A stretch of DNA of 64,000 bases from Albugo candida (GCA_040437565.1 JBDOQK010000013.1:124001-188000), one strand, 5' to 3'; positions 23,635-35,519 are shown, counted from the first letter of the stretch. Notes: generated by a model from the letters alone, not told the origin. Numbers and translations: made by a program.

Positions 23635-24415
23635 TTTGCACGCAGTACAGTTTGTTTCTCAATAGGACACACTATTAGCAAGAAGATATATCTACTATAA
23701 CCGAAATGGTTTCATGTTAAAAGAGTAAGCGTCTAAGGCAAGGCGATATCGATAAACAAAGGTCTTATNNNNNNNNNNNNNNNNNNNNNNNNNNNNNNNN
23801 NNNNNNNNNNNNNNNNNNNNNNNNNNNNNNNNNNNNNNNNNNNNNNNNNNNNNNNNNNNNNNNNNNNNCGATATCGATAAACAAAGGTCTTATGCAAACT
23901 AGGCGTCGGTGATTAGGCAGAAAATAAACTTGGATGATGTTGCTACATATTTTATGTGTAGCAGAAAGCTCATAGCAATTTTAACGTTTGAAAGTAAAAA
24001 CAACTGTACAAAGTAGACATTCCATCATCCTATAGAACGACTATTGTAATCACAACCAAACACAAGAAACGGCCATAGGTTCAAAGTTAGGTATACCACG
24101 ACTTTGTCGTTTTGCTTGTGAGAGAATGCCCCGTAGTTTACAATATGTTCGATGTTGAATTGATAAGTGAGACGATATGTATGACCCATCACTGCACTTT
24201 AGTGTGTACGCTGATAAGTGCTGTATCGTAAGCGCAACAGGTATAGTGAGGGAGGATGTAGTCGTGTGACACTATGTTGTTGCGATCCACATAAGCAAAC
24301 ACATAAGCAAGATCGAGGTCATCGATGGGCAACAAATTACAAACCCAACCCTCGCCCACTAAATAGAATCGTCAAATTATAGAGAAGCGCATCATAGAAT
24401 ACTCAATCATATGAC
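23635..24415. other. Divergent spacer with N100 gap and 25-bp repeat
   Basis: It lies between the divergent eEF1G and GPCR-PIPK genes and so holds both promoters. The gap 23769-23868 is flanked by an identical 25-bp sequence (23744-23768 and 23869-23893). No coding region or RNA gene was recognised in the remaining 580 bp. Confidence 0.55.
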
Positions 24416-27400
24416 ATGGATAAGTACGACTGTGAATCTACCCCTTCACAGTCACCTATCGAAGAGTCCCAACTCTCATCGATGCAATCAAACCCTGCAT
24501 CCATATCAGCATCTACTCTGCAGCTACATTCTAGTCACAATCGAGTACCAATATTTCAGATCAGGTACCCATCAAGCGGTACTTGTACATTTACCAATTC
24601 ACCCGACCTGCACACATCCCATGCCCTACACCTGGATCATCAAAATCAAAACAAAAACGTATCTCCAACAAACGAGGACGAAATATTTCCTTTGTTGGAG
24701 CAACATTCTGCGATCGTGAAACCCGATGCACGTTCTTTCCCTCCTACCGGAAAAGCACCTCCATTAGGTCCCGCAAGGTTCTGTCTCAAAAACCAAAATA
24801 AAAAGGCTCGAGTATTTCCACTCATTTTTTTTCTTCCAGGATGTCGGAAGCTTTTTCATGCTATCAGCTGCAGCAGACACCGACCGAGAAAACGAAAGAC
24901 GATGACGCCGATGCGGATGCTTCTATCCATGATTCAAGCGTGCGATCTCCAAGTGAGATCGATGGATACAAAATGGAGCACACTTTGGATTGGTTCAATA
25001 ATATCGAATTACAGCTCTTTTTTCTGCTTTGTTTTCTCCTCGCAATTATCACAACGATTGCGTACGCACACGAAAGCAATCGCATTTCATTAGGAATATT
25101 ATGTGGATGTGTGTTGACACTATTTTCATGTGTCACGGTCTTGGCAACATTCCTCGCAATCCCAACATGGCGAAAGCATCCGAATCCTATTTTAGTGTAT
25201 CGAAGTCTATGTGATACTTGTCTGGCAGTCATCGTGGTCAGCACGGAGCTTTATGAATGCACAATGCCGCGATGTAATCGGATCATGTCGGTGTCAATGT
25301 GTATCACAACTGCCGGACTCACACAGTTCTTTTTATGGGCTTCCGAAAGCTGGTTTCTGGTTATGGCTATCGATATGGTGTACTCCTTTGAGAGCCCATT
25401 CACAGATTACAAGCGGAATATGAGACGGTATCACGTCTACGTGTGGTGTACAGGTCGGTACTCGGTACTGCTTCCATATCAGATAGCGCGAAATTGATTT
25501 TCTGTTGGGTAGCGTGTATCACGTCAGTGATCTTGCTACTCATATCGAATTATGCTGGATCCTCCAGCTACAGCTTCTGTTCGGTGAATCAAACGAACAA
25601 CGATCACAAAATTTTGGGCATAACGGAGCTTTGGATCACGAATTCAACGTAAGCGATTTATTTTGGGTATTACACACTGAATCAGGCAATGTAGCTCATG
25701 GATCGTTTTCAATGTGTGGTTGGTGCTTTATTGGATCTACGCAGTCATGTACGTGCGATAAGAGCCTGTGGATCTACTGGGACTAAGTCGATTGAAAAGA
25801 AAGTGTGCTGTACATCGCATGGAAACGATATCGATCGGGGTTCTCAGAGACGCTGGGAATGCGAATTCGTGTATTACAGTCCGTCACAATGTAAGGCACT
25901 ACTCGATATGCCCCAAATCCCTTTTCCACCTTACGAATTACGTGCTCGTAGCTCTGTGATTGCGATCGTGGTCTATTGGGGAATTACATTCCTGACCTTC
26001 GTCCCGTATTTGAGCCAAAAACATCCGCAGAATTGGATCGTGGAGCTGATCAATTATATGATCACATGCAAAGGATACTTTGATGTTGTCGTGTGGCTTC
26101 AAATGAATAAATTCGTATCGTGTCGATTGAAAGATAAGCGCTCCAAAGTGAATGTGGATGTGGATCTAAGTCCTCAAGTCAATATGGCGCTCCGACGAGA
26201 AGTTTTGTACTTTACGACCACAGGAATTATTCAGGCGGTTCATGACACCAAACATCTTCCCACCGGTGCGAATCAGCAAGAGATTTACCTCCAGCCTCCG
26301 TGCGAGCACGCACGAGAATCACTTCAAGTCGATGAGTTTTTGGTCCAAACACAGCCGAAAAGCGGTTTGGATAAAGGAACGCTATTCATCGATTATTGTC
26401 CCCACACGTTTGCCAAAATCCGACAGCATTTCCAAGTGAATGATGAGGAATATATTTCCAGCTTGAGCAAAACCACCAAGGTATGTGTATTTGGTGTTGG
26501 AGCTGCAATCTGACGGATTCTGTCTCAGGAGCGATTAAGTGAAGGAGCAAGTGGAGCATTCATGTTTTTCTCGCACGATCAACAACTAATTGTCAAAAGT
26601 ATGAGCAATGAAGAGTCCAATTTTCTACGATCTATCGCACTGCGATATGCGACGTATTTGACGACACATCCGGAGACTCTTCTCGTCCGATTCTTCGGAT
26701 GTCATGCGATTCGATTATACGGCAATACATTTCATTTCGTAGTAATGACCAATTTATTCAACACAGCTCAAGGCGTGCATCAGCGTTATGATCTCAAGGG
26801 ATCGTTTGTGAACCGAAGCGCCAAGCATCCAACACTTGGCGAACGAGTAACTTGTCGGCTTTGTAATGCAAAGTATATCTATCCTGCAATCAAAATGGAA
26901 GCGTGTGCGGCAGGCGTCGGCAAACATGAGCCGAATATCATCTTCAAAGATAATGACTTTAGAACCGCGGTTCGCTTGGACCGTCACGTGGCTCGAGAGC
27001 TGTATCATCAGTTGGTATTGGACGCTCACTTTTTACACGAACTAGGAATTATGGATTACTCGCTATTGATGGGAGTTCATAATGTCGAGTATACAGTCAA
27101 AGCAGCGAATGAAATTCGGTCGGGCCGCAGTCGGCGTAAAAGTCGAAGGCAAACTCGAAGTCGAAGTCGAAGTCGAAGCTGTCCGCAAAGAGTGCCAGGA
27201 ATGAGATGTGCTACGAAAGTGGTGGGTCCCGCACTGTATTACTTTGGATTGATAGATATTCTGCAAACATGGACGACCGGAAAAAAAGTCGAGCGCTTCT
27301 TAAAAGTGCGTGTTCTGAGGAGAGATGGCGATGGAATTTCAGCTGTTCCACCGGATGCGTATTGCGAGCGATTTAAGAGGAAAATGGCTGAGATTCTCAA

Positions 27401-27452
27401 TGTACCTTTGAATGAAAATGGAGAGCCTGAACCATTGGAGCAAGGAACGTAA
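24416..27452 (+). CDS. GPCR-phosphatidylinositol phosphate kinase fusion (GPCR-PIPK)
   Basis: A seven-helix receptor fused to a phosphatidylinositol phosphate kinase, an architecture known from oomycetes and Dictyostelium RpkA. Exon 1 (24416-24777) is a Ser/Pro-rich cytosolic leader, spliced at 24778-24839. Hydrophobic helices follow, for example ELQLFFLLCFLLAIITTIAY, LVYRSLCDTCLAVIVVSTEL, FLWASESWFLVMAIDMVYSF, IFCWVACITSVILLLIS and VIAIVVYWGITFLTFVPYL. The C-terminal kinase shows a Gly/Ser loop (SEGASGAFMFF), lysine in LIVKSM, DLKGSFVNR, IIFKDNDF, IMDYSLLMGVHN and YYFGLIDILQTW. The activation-loop segment AYCERF has Glu where PI4P 5-kinases do, suggesting PI4P as substrate (inference). An Arg/Ser run encoded by a 6-bp microsatellite at 27153-27178 lies in the kinase insert. 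The intron near 25450 is unusually short (about 35-41 nt) and its borders are uncertain. Confidence 0.88.
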
Positions 27453-27697
27453 ACGAGAAGCAAAAAGGACTTTGGAAATTGAGTTTTAAAAGTTCGAGTT
27501 GTGCACCTGTATGTTGTAATAACCTGATGTAAGTAATACATGACGCGGATTAGCGGAATGATATAATAAATGAGTTTGATTGGCTGTTGTTAGGATTCCT
27601 TACGCTCGCTATATGCCGCCGCATTGAGTGTCGATCTCGCCGGTAATTGGCATTAAAAAGCGATCGAAAAGGATCGAAAAGGAAGAGAAAAATCACT

Positions 27698-29113
27698 ATG
27701 GCACCAACGGAGACTCGTCGATCTATTCGATGGAAATTGGACTCACCGAACAAGTCGGAAGAGAACAAGTATACGCACAAAAGCTCCAATTATTTACGCG
27801 ATAAAATGTATCGTCGAAAAGGTTTTGAAGAAGTCGACCAAAAGTTTGAGCGATTGAATCATTTAGAAATGCAATTGAGATCTCTCCGAAAAGAGCAACA
27901 GGAATCAATAGAAGAACGTAACGATACATTGATGCCGCTTCACCCTGAAAACGACGCACACGAGAACGCTGAAACAATTGATCGAATACGGCGGCTTGGA
28001 GACCATGGGGCGCACAATTCAGATTCATTATTGGGAAAAGATAACTTGCAACCACACTCTTTCATGACAAATATTTTTGAAAATTTGAAAACGATCAAAT
28101 GGGACGCTCTTCGTAGTCGAATGGCTGGTTTAAATTGGACGACAGTTTATTCCCTGCCTCCATGGACACTTCGTTTAATTGCATTGATCGCTTGTATGGG
28201 ATTTCCGGGTATCTGTATCGAAGTATATCTGGAGCAAACCTCAAAAACATCATTATTGAGCGTATTCTCATCGCCTCATCGTCAAGCAATGATTAAGAGA
28301 ATGGAGAGTCTAAGTCAAAAAGTGAGAAATTTGAAAATCGTCACGTCAAAAATGCAAACACAATCGGTACGAATTTTTGAAGATGCAAAAAATCATTTAA
28401 TTAGAATGAAAAGTGACCGAGAGCAATATCAGCAAGCTATCAAGCTCCAGATGCAAGAGCTTCGTCGGTATATGTTGGAAATGCAGCAAGTTGTTCAATC
28501 GGAGAATTACCATGTGAATGTGACCAACAACGTGAATGATACAATAGTCAAAGTGAACGTACGCAACGCTCCACCATCAAATCATTCTGAGAAGCGAAAC
28601 GCGTTTGTGTCAAGGAATATTTCAGCACTACACACAGCTGCTGATCATACTTCCCAACTCGCGTCTGATAATGGATTCATTTCATCCGCTTTTTTATGGA
28701 AGTTTTTGGCCGTATTTCTCACCATTTTTGTAGTTGGTGGCGGGGTTGCCCTTCGAGTTCGTTACCTTATCAATCGCCGTAATGTACGAGCTCGTCAGTA
28801 TCGACTAAGACGACAATCAAAATCTAGTCAACGCAAAGTGAAAACATCCTCTCATAGATCTGATGCCGCTATTGGGCACTTCGCACGACCTCCCCATGAA
28901 GGAAACAACGAAAGGTATGATTCAGAGTATTCGCGTGGAACAGCACATACAATAGATCGCAACCCGCTTCCTCGGGTCTCCGCTCAGGTATGAAACAAAG
29001 CGCGGTGATCAACACGACTAATTCTATTTATGTAGCGGTTCTCATTCGCCGATCGATATGAATCGTGGACGCCAGCGCGTTTGCGTCGTCGAGCTTCGAT
29101 CTCACAAAGATAA
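27698..29113 (+). CDS. Hypothetical membrane protein with coiled coil
   Basis: Not recognised. Exon 1 starts MAPTETRRSIRWKLDS at the first ATG and runs to 28988. A 47-nt intron leads to a last exon ending RRRASISQR-stop. The protein is about 455 aa. A basic, Glu-rich N-terminus with a short coiled coil (FERLNHLEMQLRSLRKEQQE) precedes a hydrophobic helix near residue 150 (LRLIALIACMGFPGICIEVY). A long heptad region follows (about residues 190-260), then Asn-rich potential glycosylation sites (NVTNNVNDT), a second helix (FLAVFLTIFVVGGGVALRV) and an Arg/Lys-rich tail. The layout suggests two membrane passes with a coiled luminal or extracellular loop. It is 245 bp downstream of the GPCR-PIPK. 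Confidence 0.62.
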
Positions 29114-29294
29114 ACACGACAGTCGGAGGTTGAGATTGAACCCGGTACCAACGTACATGTTGCAGTATTTGATAAATCACATAACAAAGATAGCCAGCAG
29201 TCGCGTCTAATGTTGTTGCAATGTCGTACAATTGGTACACGGGTGTAACCGTGCTGACCGTTATGTTAATGTTGTACGAAAGTACAAAACGAAT

Positions 29295-30625
29295 ATGAGC
29301 GCTTCGGAATGCGTGCAATCGAATTGCACCTCAAAGCACAAAAAAAAGCGCGTATTGGTCGCTGGTGGCGCTGGTTTCATTGGTCTGCACCTCTGTAAAC
29401 GACTGCTCGACATAGGAGACGAAGTGATTTGCGTCGATAATTTCTTTACGAGTCAGCGTCACACCGCAANNNNNNNNNNNNNNNNNNNNNNNNNNNNNNN
29501 NNNNNNNNNNNNNNNNNNNNNNNNNNNNNNNNNNNNNNNNNNNNNNNNNNNNNNNNNNNNNNNNNNNNNATTGCACCTCAAAGCACAAAAAAAAGCGCGT
29601 ATTGGTCGCTGGTGGCGCTGGTTTCATTGGTCTGCACCTCTGTAAACGATTGCTCGACATAGGAGACGAAGTGATTTGCGTCGATAATTTCTTTACGAGT
29701 CAGCGTCACACCGCAATTCAACTGATCCAACATTATCCGAACTTTGAGCTCATACGCCACGACATCACCGAACCTATCCGCTGCGAAGTCGATGAGATAT
29801 ACAACTTGGCGTGTCCCGCGTCACCCGTTCATTATCAGTATAATCCGATCAAAACGACAAAAGTGAGCTTTTTGGGTGCGCTCCACTTACTCGGACTTGC
29901 CAAGCGATTGCGTGCAAAGATGTTTCAGGCGTCGACAAGTGAAGTGTATGGTGATCCAGAGATCTCTCCTCAGACAGAAGCTTACGTCGGCCATGTGGAT
30001 TGCACCGGCGTTCGAGCGTGTTATGACGAAGGAAAACGCGTCGCTGAAACATTGTGCTTTGAGTATTACCGACAACACGGAGTACAAGTTCGAGTAGGTC
30101 GCATCTTCAATACGTATGGGCCCGGAATGCATCCATATGATGGAAGAGTGGTCAGCAATTTCATCATGCAAGCTCTGAATGGAGAAGATATAACAGTATA
30201 CGGCGATGGGAGTCAGACAAGATCATTTTGCTACATCGAAGATCTAGTCGATGGAATTCTCCGGTTCATGGATTCTTCCATCATCGGTCCATTAAATCTT
30301 GGCAATTCATATGAGATGACCATTGTAGATCTTGCACAGCTAGTTGTACGACTCACAAATTCACCCAGTTGCATCGTTTTTCGTCCGCTGCCGAAGCACG
30401 ACCCCAAACGACGACGACCTGACCTTACCCAAGCTCGGTACGTTGTTTTCGCATGAATTTCTGACGATTGTAACCTTTTTGATGCAAAGTGCCGTGCTCA
30501 ATTGGACTCCAAGTGTTGAAATTGAGGAAGGCTTGATAAAAACAATTCAATATTTTCGAAATTTGGATCTGACGCAGTACACGCGACCGACAAATAAACA
30601 TAGTATAAGCAAACAGCAAAAGTAG
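29295..30625 (+). CDS. UXS: UDP-glucuronate decarboxylase (UDP-xylose synthase)
   Basis: Converts UDP-glucuronate to UDP-xylose using bound NAD, feeding glycan and wall synthesis. Short-chain dehydrogenase fold: [19 protein letters not shown] holds the GGxGFIG dinucleotide motif. [29 protein letters not shown] and the catalytic ACYDEGKR (YxxxK) follow, then [14 protein letters not shown] and [18 protein letters not shown]. All are hallmarks of UXS. A single intron near 30438-30490 joins DLTQAR to [15 protein letters not shown]. Bases 29323-29469 are repeated at 29570-29716 around an N100 gap with one mismatch. Collapsing them gives one continuous N-terminus with a short, non-membrane leader, so it is a soluble form. 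Confidence 0.92.
29323..29716. repeat. 147-bp direct repeat around an N100 gap
   Basis: Bases 29323-29469 and 29570-29716 match except for one base, flanking the gap 29470-29569 in the UXS gene. This is an unmerged contig overlap. Confidence 0.85.
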
Positions 30626-30747
30626 TGTTGGAGAGAGTTCATTCGACCATTTTATATGTGAGATAAACAACTGACAAACTGATTTGTACGAATGTTCTAT
30701 ACGGTTGAGCGCATTTGATTTTGTGCTCTAGCCTGGTTGTTGCTCAA

Positions 30748-31905
30748 TTACTTTGCGTCGACACTGTTTCCATGTGCTAGACGACGAATTCCCGATACTC
30801 CTCTTCCTGTTCCAATTTGGGCACCTGGGAGTCTGATCAGCACAATACTCATATTGTCATGACTTGTATCAAACCACTGTTAGCTCTGCTTGACTCAAAC
30901 CAATCCAGCAAATATCACCTTTCTAGCTTGAGGCATGCATCCAGAATTTCTTCGGCAATCAGTCCCATATCATGCTCGCCTTGACTCAACAAGTCCCGCA
31001 CGAGCTGGCAGATCCCATCGTTGTTCATGACGTCCCAAATCCCATCACAAGCGAGAATCAAAAACTCTTCGGTCCCATCTCGCAGCTCTATTTTGAAATC
31101 AGCTTCAGCTGAAACTTGCTGTTCTTCTGCGGGCAATTCCGCACACTTCTTATATGCGAAATCGCCGAGGCTTCGCGAGACCTATTACTCAGCAAACATT
31201 ACCACGGAGTCGGTATGAGGAGTAAAGCGTACTGCGAGGTCTCCATTGACGCGATTGTGGCGAACAAAACCTCCCGCCCTTCTGATTCGATTCCACTCGT
31301 TCTCCTGCGTATATAAAACGGAAGTTCAACACAAGGTTGCAGCAATATCGTACTTGAGCGGGTTTGTGATCAAAAGACATGGGTACCGTCTTCCCATTTT
31401 TGGCCAATACACTTCGAGAATCACCTTACAAAAGTAGCGTCAATGGAATTCGGTAGAGATACGATATCGTACCGACGTTGGCTACAATTATGTGCGTGGC
31501 GGTAATGATGGCCGAAATTGATGTACTGCCACATGTTTGTGGTACATGCGATTCCCCCATGATTTGTGTGTCTAACACTAAATAAGCTTCTCGCATACTT
31601 GCACCAATCGCATGCGGGCACAAGTCGCCAGGGGTATCGAAAACTTTGTTCTTGAGCAGTGTTTGATGCATGACAGCAGTCAGCTTTTGTGCCGCGAGTG
31701 CCGACACTTCTTTACCGCCATGACCGTCACATACTGCAAAGATTGAGACTTCAGATGGGAAATTCATTGGACTAATGGAGGCGATGTGTGTGTCTTCCAT
31801 ATGCTTTCGCCATCCTTGCATGGCGGAGATTCCATACACTAAACCATTGCCTTCTCCGGTGCGTGTTTCTTTATCGGTGATTGGAGCAGGTAGCAAGTTC
31901 CCCAT
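30748..31905 (-). CDS. PP2C-family protein phosphatase
   Basis: Metal-dependent Ser/Thr phosphatase. Start 31905 (MGNLLPAPITDKETR); the MG at the N-terminus could be myristoylated (inference). Motifs: YGISAMQGWRKHMEDTH (metal-binding Glu-Asp), FAVCDGHGGKEVS (DGHGG), CGSTSISAIITATHIIVANV, GDSRSVLAKNGK and ACDGIWDVMNNDGI (DG-D). The C-terminal SHDNMSIVLIRL is brought in by a last short intron (about 30820-30925). Four or five introns of about 48-60 nt are needed, including one between VANVG and DSRSV. The protein has about 315 aa, a catalytic domain with little else. It is convergent with UXS (122 bp apart). Confidence 0.87.
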
Positions 31906-32420
31906 ATTTATTGATATCTATAATGAGTCCCAAGAACAATAGCAAAGGATTTTGTCCAATCATATAGACGCCTGCTGTTTCAACGCTTTTGACCCTAATG
32001 ACGAATCATTTGAAGATATTTTATTGCATTCGGACTATTGCTTAGGTGGCACTTTGGCAGCCTCTACATCGACTGTATCGTACATGAGATGGCTTTTAGT
32101 GATGGACTTTATGCAAGGATATTTTTCTTCCAAGATTCCGCAAAGGTGCTCGCATGCAGCTTGCATGTTGGGTGCCCAGGAAGTTGAAGTACAATGGTTA
32201 GAGCGGCATCGGGACTTGCATACGTGCTTATAAACGATTCTCATGTGTTCACTTCATTAAGGCATGTCCACTTGAATGACGTGCTCCACACCATTTCAAC
32301 ATGCTTGGTCTTGCGCAAAGAAGTTGTGTGCTCCAGCAGCGACATGCATCACGCTTCAGATCGGTGCACACTGCATCTTTTATCACCAGATCAAGTTCAT
32401 GGCGTTTGGTGTCTCGTACC
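31906..32420. other. Spacer between PP2C and TTC38-like genes; possible small gene
   Basis: This region is upstream of both flanking divergent genes. A minus-strand frame at 32035-32244 ends with a protein-like helix segment (ACEHLCGILEEKYPCIKSIT). It might be the last exon of a small gene starting near 32290, but I find no family match. An overlapping plus-strand frame is equally open. I leave it uncalled. Confidence 0.3.
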
Positions 32421-34515
32421 ATGCCATCCATCAAATCGTACTCGATTCTAGGAAAATTATTTGGACTCGGCGAGTATAAAGTTAGCCATGAAAATGCATT
32501 CCATGGGAGTGCTGCTTACGCTTTAGCAACCATTGAGGTATCGTAGAATAGTCTCATCTCCCATGCTACGCATTTCTCACTTCATTCCTCCAGTATGTCG
32601 CTATGAACGCGCATCCTAAAATATCCTTTTCCAAGGTACAACCACATAGTACACAATACGATTTATCCTTTACCGATGTCAGACGATGGAAACTCGACCC
32701 GACTTCATTATGGGCCATTTACTGCTTGCAACCAGCCAAACGTTTGCGCCATTGCATATTCAGGATATAATGGATGCCAGAAAGCGACTTGTCATCAGCA
32801 CAGAGCTGTTACGTGAGGATCGTGCGTAAGAAACAGCTGCTTTAGTGATGACTTCGATAAGGATACCTCCTCATATGACAGAAGAGACCAGTATAAGCGA
32901 GCGATTGCACGTTGGGGCCTTAGAAGCCACGCTGGATGGAAAACTTCAAGAGGCTGCGGCTCTATACGAATCAATCCTTGCTCATGATCCAATAGATCTA
33001 TTGGCTCTTCGGTGTTGCTACGATGTATATCTGAAGCTGGGGTGAGAAATTCAAAGGGATAAACAAATTCGTACCGACAATATTGATGGGTGTAGAGATG
33101 GACATAATGTACTTGGCACAATCGCAAGACGAGTTCCATTTTGGTCTCCCAAGATCCCAGGTTATTCCTGCTTTGAACATAAAATTATGCTCCGCTAATA
33201 ATTTTTGTAGGGTATAGCCTGCTTTTGTCGATGCAAGCGTTTGGATTACATATTTGTGGAAAAATGGACGAGGCTGAAAAAATGGCGGAGAAAGCTTTGG
33301 CTTTGAATGGAAATGACCGTTGGGCATGTATGATGAATACTGAAAGCAACTTTCACTTATTCGTTTTGACATTATCTTGCAAGTCTTTACACTATTACAG
33401 GTCTTGGAGACACGTGGTAATCCTAATCATGGTGCTAGCTTTGCGTTACAACACAGAGAACTTTTTGACACAGAAGGGCACATCCAAGGACGTCTCTATT
33501 TTCATTGGGCTTTATACTTATTTGGGCTTGGGCGATATGACCACATCCTGAGAATGATTCAAAATGATATGATACCTTCGTCACAAACCACATCGTATTC
33601 GCCACAAACTTTGCGTTATGTAACGCAATTGTATTGGCGCCTCAAATTTGCCGATGAAAATGTGACGCAGCTCCATTCGCAATTGACTAAGGCTTGGCTG
33701 TCGACGCTGAATCAATTCACCGACAAAGAATGGCGCCTTCTCTCGCCACTGGATCGCATTCATTGTCACGTAAGTCGTCTCTACGATCAAACTTATCTAA
33801 TTCTTTTTGTCAGAGTATTTGCAGCAAGGAGAGCAACCATGAACACTTGGATTTTACTCATTTTCATCAAATCGATACTTTCGCACTGGAAGAAAAGTTT
33901 GGAGTGAAAATTCAGCCATTCAGCTTCTCAATGCCTTCCGGTGATCCTCAACAACATGTTTGATTTGAATAACGATCCTGTTTGTAATAGACGCTCAAGT
34001 GCTCACGCAATTGACGCAGGAAGTATGCCTGGCCTTTGAGGACTATAATCACGTACGCTCTCGATTGCCACACTAAATGCGGTCACTTTAACATGCATTT
34101 GAAGCAAAAATATGATGAAGCTACTAGACGACTATTACGTTTTCGTGGCCGATTTCATCATCTTGGAGAGTCAAATGCTGAAAACGATCTTTTCGATTTG
34201 CTGTTAATGGATTCGTATGTATCACTGTTGAATCGGAATCAAATTCATATATCTGATTTCGATTTGCAGTGCGAGTCGTGGATCAGATCTCTCACTCGCT
34301 CGGCTTTTGGTGAATGAACGGTACTCGTGTTGACTGACAGATTTCTGTATCGTATCGCTAATTACGATGCTAGTATTTGCTGCAAATCGCAAAACGCGCA
34401 AGAATGGAAAACTTCATCTCGCGTGTTTAAATCGATGGGCGATGAAGCGAGTGTAAGGGATGCGGAGAGCATGAGTTACGTTCTTGGCTTAGGGCAGCAA
34501 GGAAATACAATGTAG
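32421..34515 (+). CDS. TTC38-like tetratricopeptide repeat protein
   Basis: The family's biochemical role is not established. Splicing short introns gives a protein resembling TTC38. The N-terminal part has AFHGSAAYALATIE joined to YVAMNAHPKISFSK and METRPDFIMGHLLLATS. Then come ISERLHVGALEATLDGKLQE, ILAHDPIDLLALRCCYDVY, MQAFGLHICGKMDEAEKMAE and a central VLETRGNPNHG followed by YFHWALYLFGLGRYDHIL, the family's HWALYL motif. C-terminal exons read LLLMDS to ASRGSDLSLARLLVNER and end SYVLGLGQQGNTM-stop. Start at 32421 (MPSIKSYSILGKLF) is preferred; an upstream in-frame ATG at 32301 would add an Arg-rich, mitochondrial-presequence-like leader. The order of about nine exons agrees with the TTC38 layout. 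Confidence 0.75.
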
Positions 34516-34623
34516 AAAATGTAAAGGGAGTTTATTTGCTTAATCGAGCAAGTTGGATCTCATTGTTATCCTAAATAGTGTACCACACAGACGGCACACA
34601 AAGATTGTACCGTGTAATAGAAC

Positions 34624-35430
34624 ATGGGAAACGATGGCGGTGTTATCGCAGTCAAGCGCAAGTTTATGCGTCACGCTCAAGGAGAAAAAAAGCAAGAGAA
34701 AGCAGAACAAGAACTAGTTCGTCGGCAGAAAATACAGCATTGTGCGCTTTCAGAAGAGCCACTGCGTGAGCCGATTGTCGCCTGCAGATTAGGAAATCTC
34801 TACAACAAGCAAGTGCTACTGGAGCATTTACTGGCACGAACGATACCAGATCAATTTCAACATATCAAATCACTTCGAGACGTGGTTTCTTGTAATTTCA
34901 GTCAGAAAGACAATGTGAAAAGCGATCAGATCGACACAAAGAAACAAGCTTTTTACCACTGTCCGATCTCAATGGTGGAATTCAACGGATGTCACCAGTT
35001 TGTCGTTTTGGAGTCGTGTGGCTGTATTATTTCTGCAAAAGCCTGGAAAGAGTTGCGTTCCAAAGAATGCTTAGTTTGTGGCACACAACTCACTAAAGTA
35101 AAAACCATTCCATTGTTTCTATCAGGCGAAGAATACAAAGCAAAACAACAGCAGCTTTTGAATCAGAGAGCGAAGAAGGACAAAAGGGCTCATTGTGGAA
35201 AAGAAACAGCTCACAATGAGTTGAAACAAATCAAAAAACGCAAATTGGAGAGCGATGAAGTCAGACAAAAAATTGCTTCGCGATCAATTACAAACAACGT
35301 AACGGATTTTGTCAAGAACGAGAAAATCAAAAACGCCGTATTCGCTTCATTATTCAAAAGCGGCCAAGAGAAGAAAAACCCAAATGATTTAATGATGACA
35401 GTCGGCGGTATGCGCTATACTTTATCCTAA
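34624..35430 (+). CDS. RTF2: RTF2-like replication termination factor
   Basis: Nuclear protein with a degenerate RING-like fold, involved at stalled replication forks and in splicing in other eukaryotes (family knowledge). Single exon, 268 aa. The N-terminus MGNDGGVIAVKRKFMRH matches the family's MGxDGG opening. CALSEEPLREPIVACRLGNLYNK and then YHCPISMVEFNGCHQFVVLE, SCGCIISAKAWKEL and CLVCG make up the C2HC2-type metal-binding regions. A Lys-rich linker and a C-terminal segment (NPNDLMMTVGGMRYTLS) follow. It lies 108 bp after the TTC38-like gene and 89 bp before MTHFR, all on one strand. Confidence 0.88.
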   Translation: MGNDGGVIAVKRKFMRHAQGEKKQEKAEQELVRRQKIQHCALSEEPLREPIVACRLGNLYNKQVLLEHLLARTIPDQFQHIKSLRDVVSCNFSQKDNVKSDQIDTKKQAFYHCPISMVEFNGCHQFVVLESCGCIISAKAWKELRSKECLVCGTQLTKVKTIPLFLSGEEYKAKQQQLLNQRAKKDKRAHCGKETAHNELKQIKKRKLESDEVRQKIASRSITNNVTDFVKNEKIKNAVFASLFKSGQEKKNPNDLMMTVGGMRYTLS

Positions 35431-35519
35431 TATCTAGGTGGTCCACACTATACCAGTGTCTTACGCTTGTATTGTCCGCAAGCGCAGTGTTCTGCCGATC
35501 TTATCTTTGTATCGTACAC

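Noticed and set aside
32035-32244. Small minus-strand gene ending ACEHLCGILEEKYP...
   Set aside because: Protein-like, but no family match, an uncertain start and an equally open opposite strand; left as a remark only.
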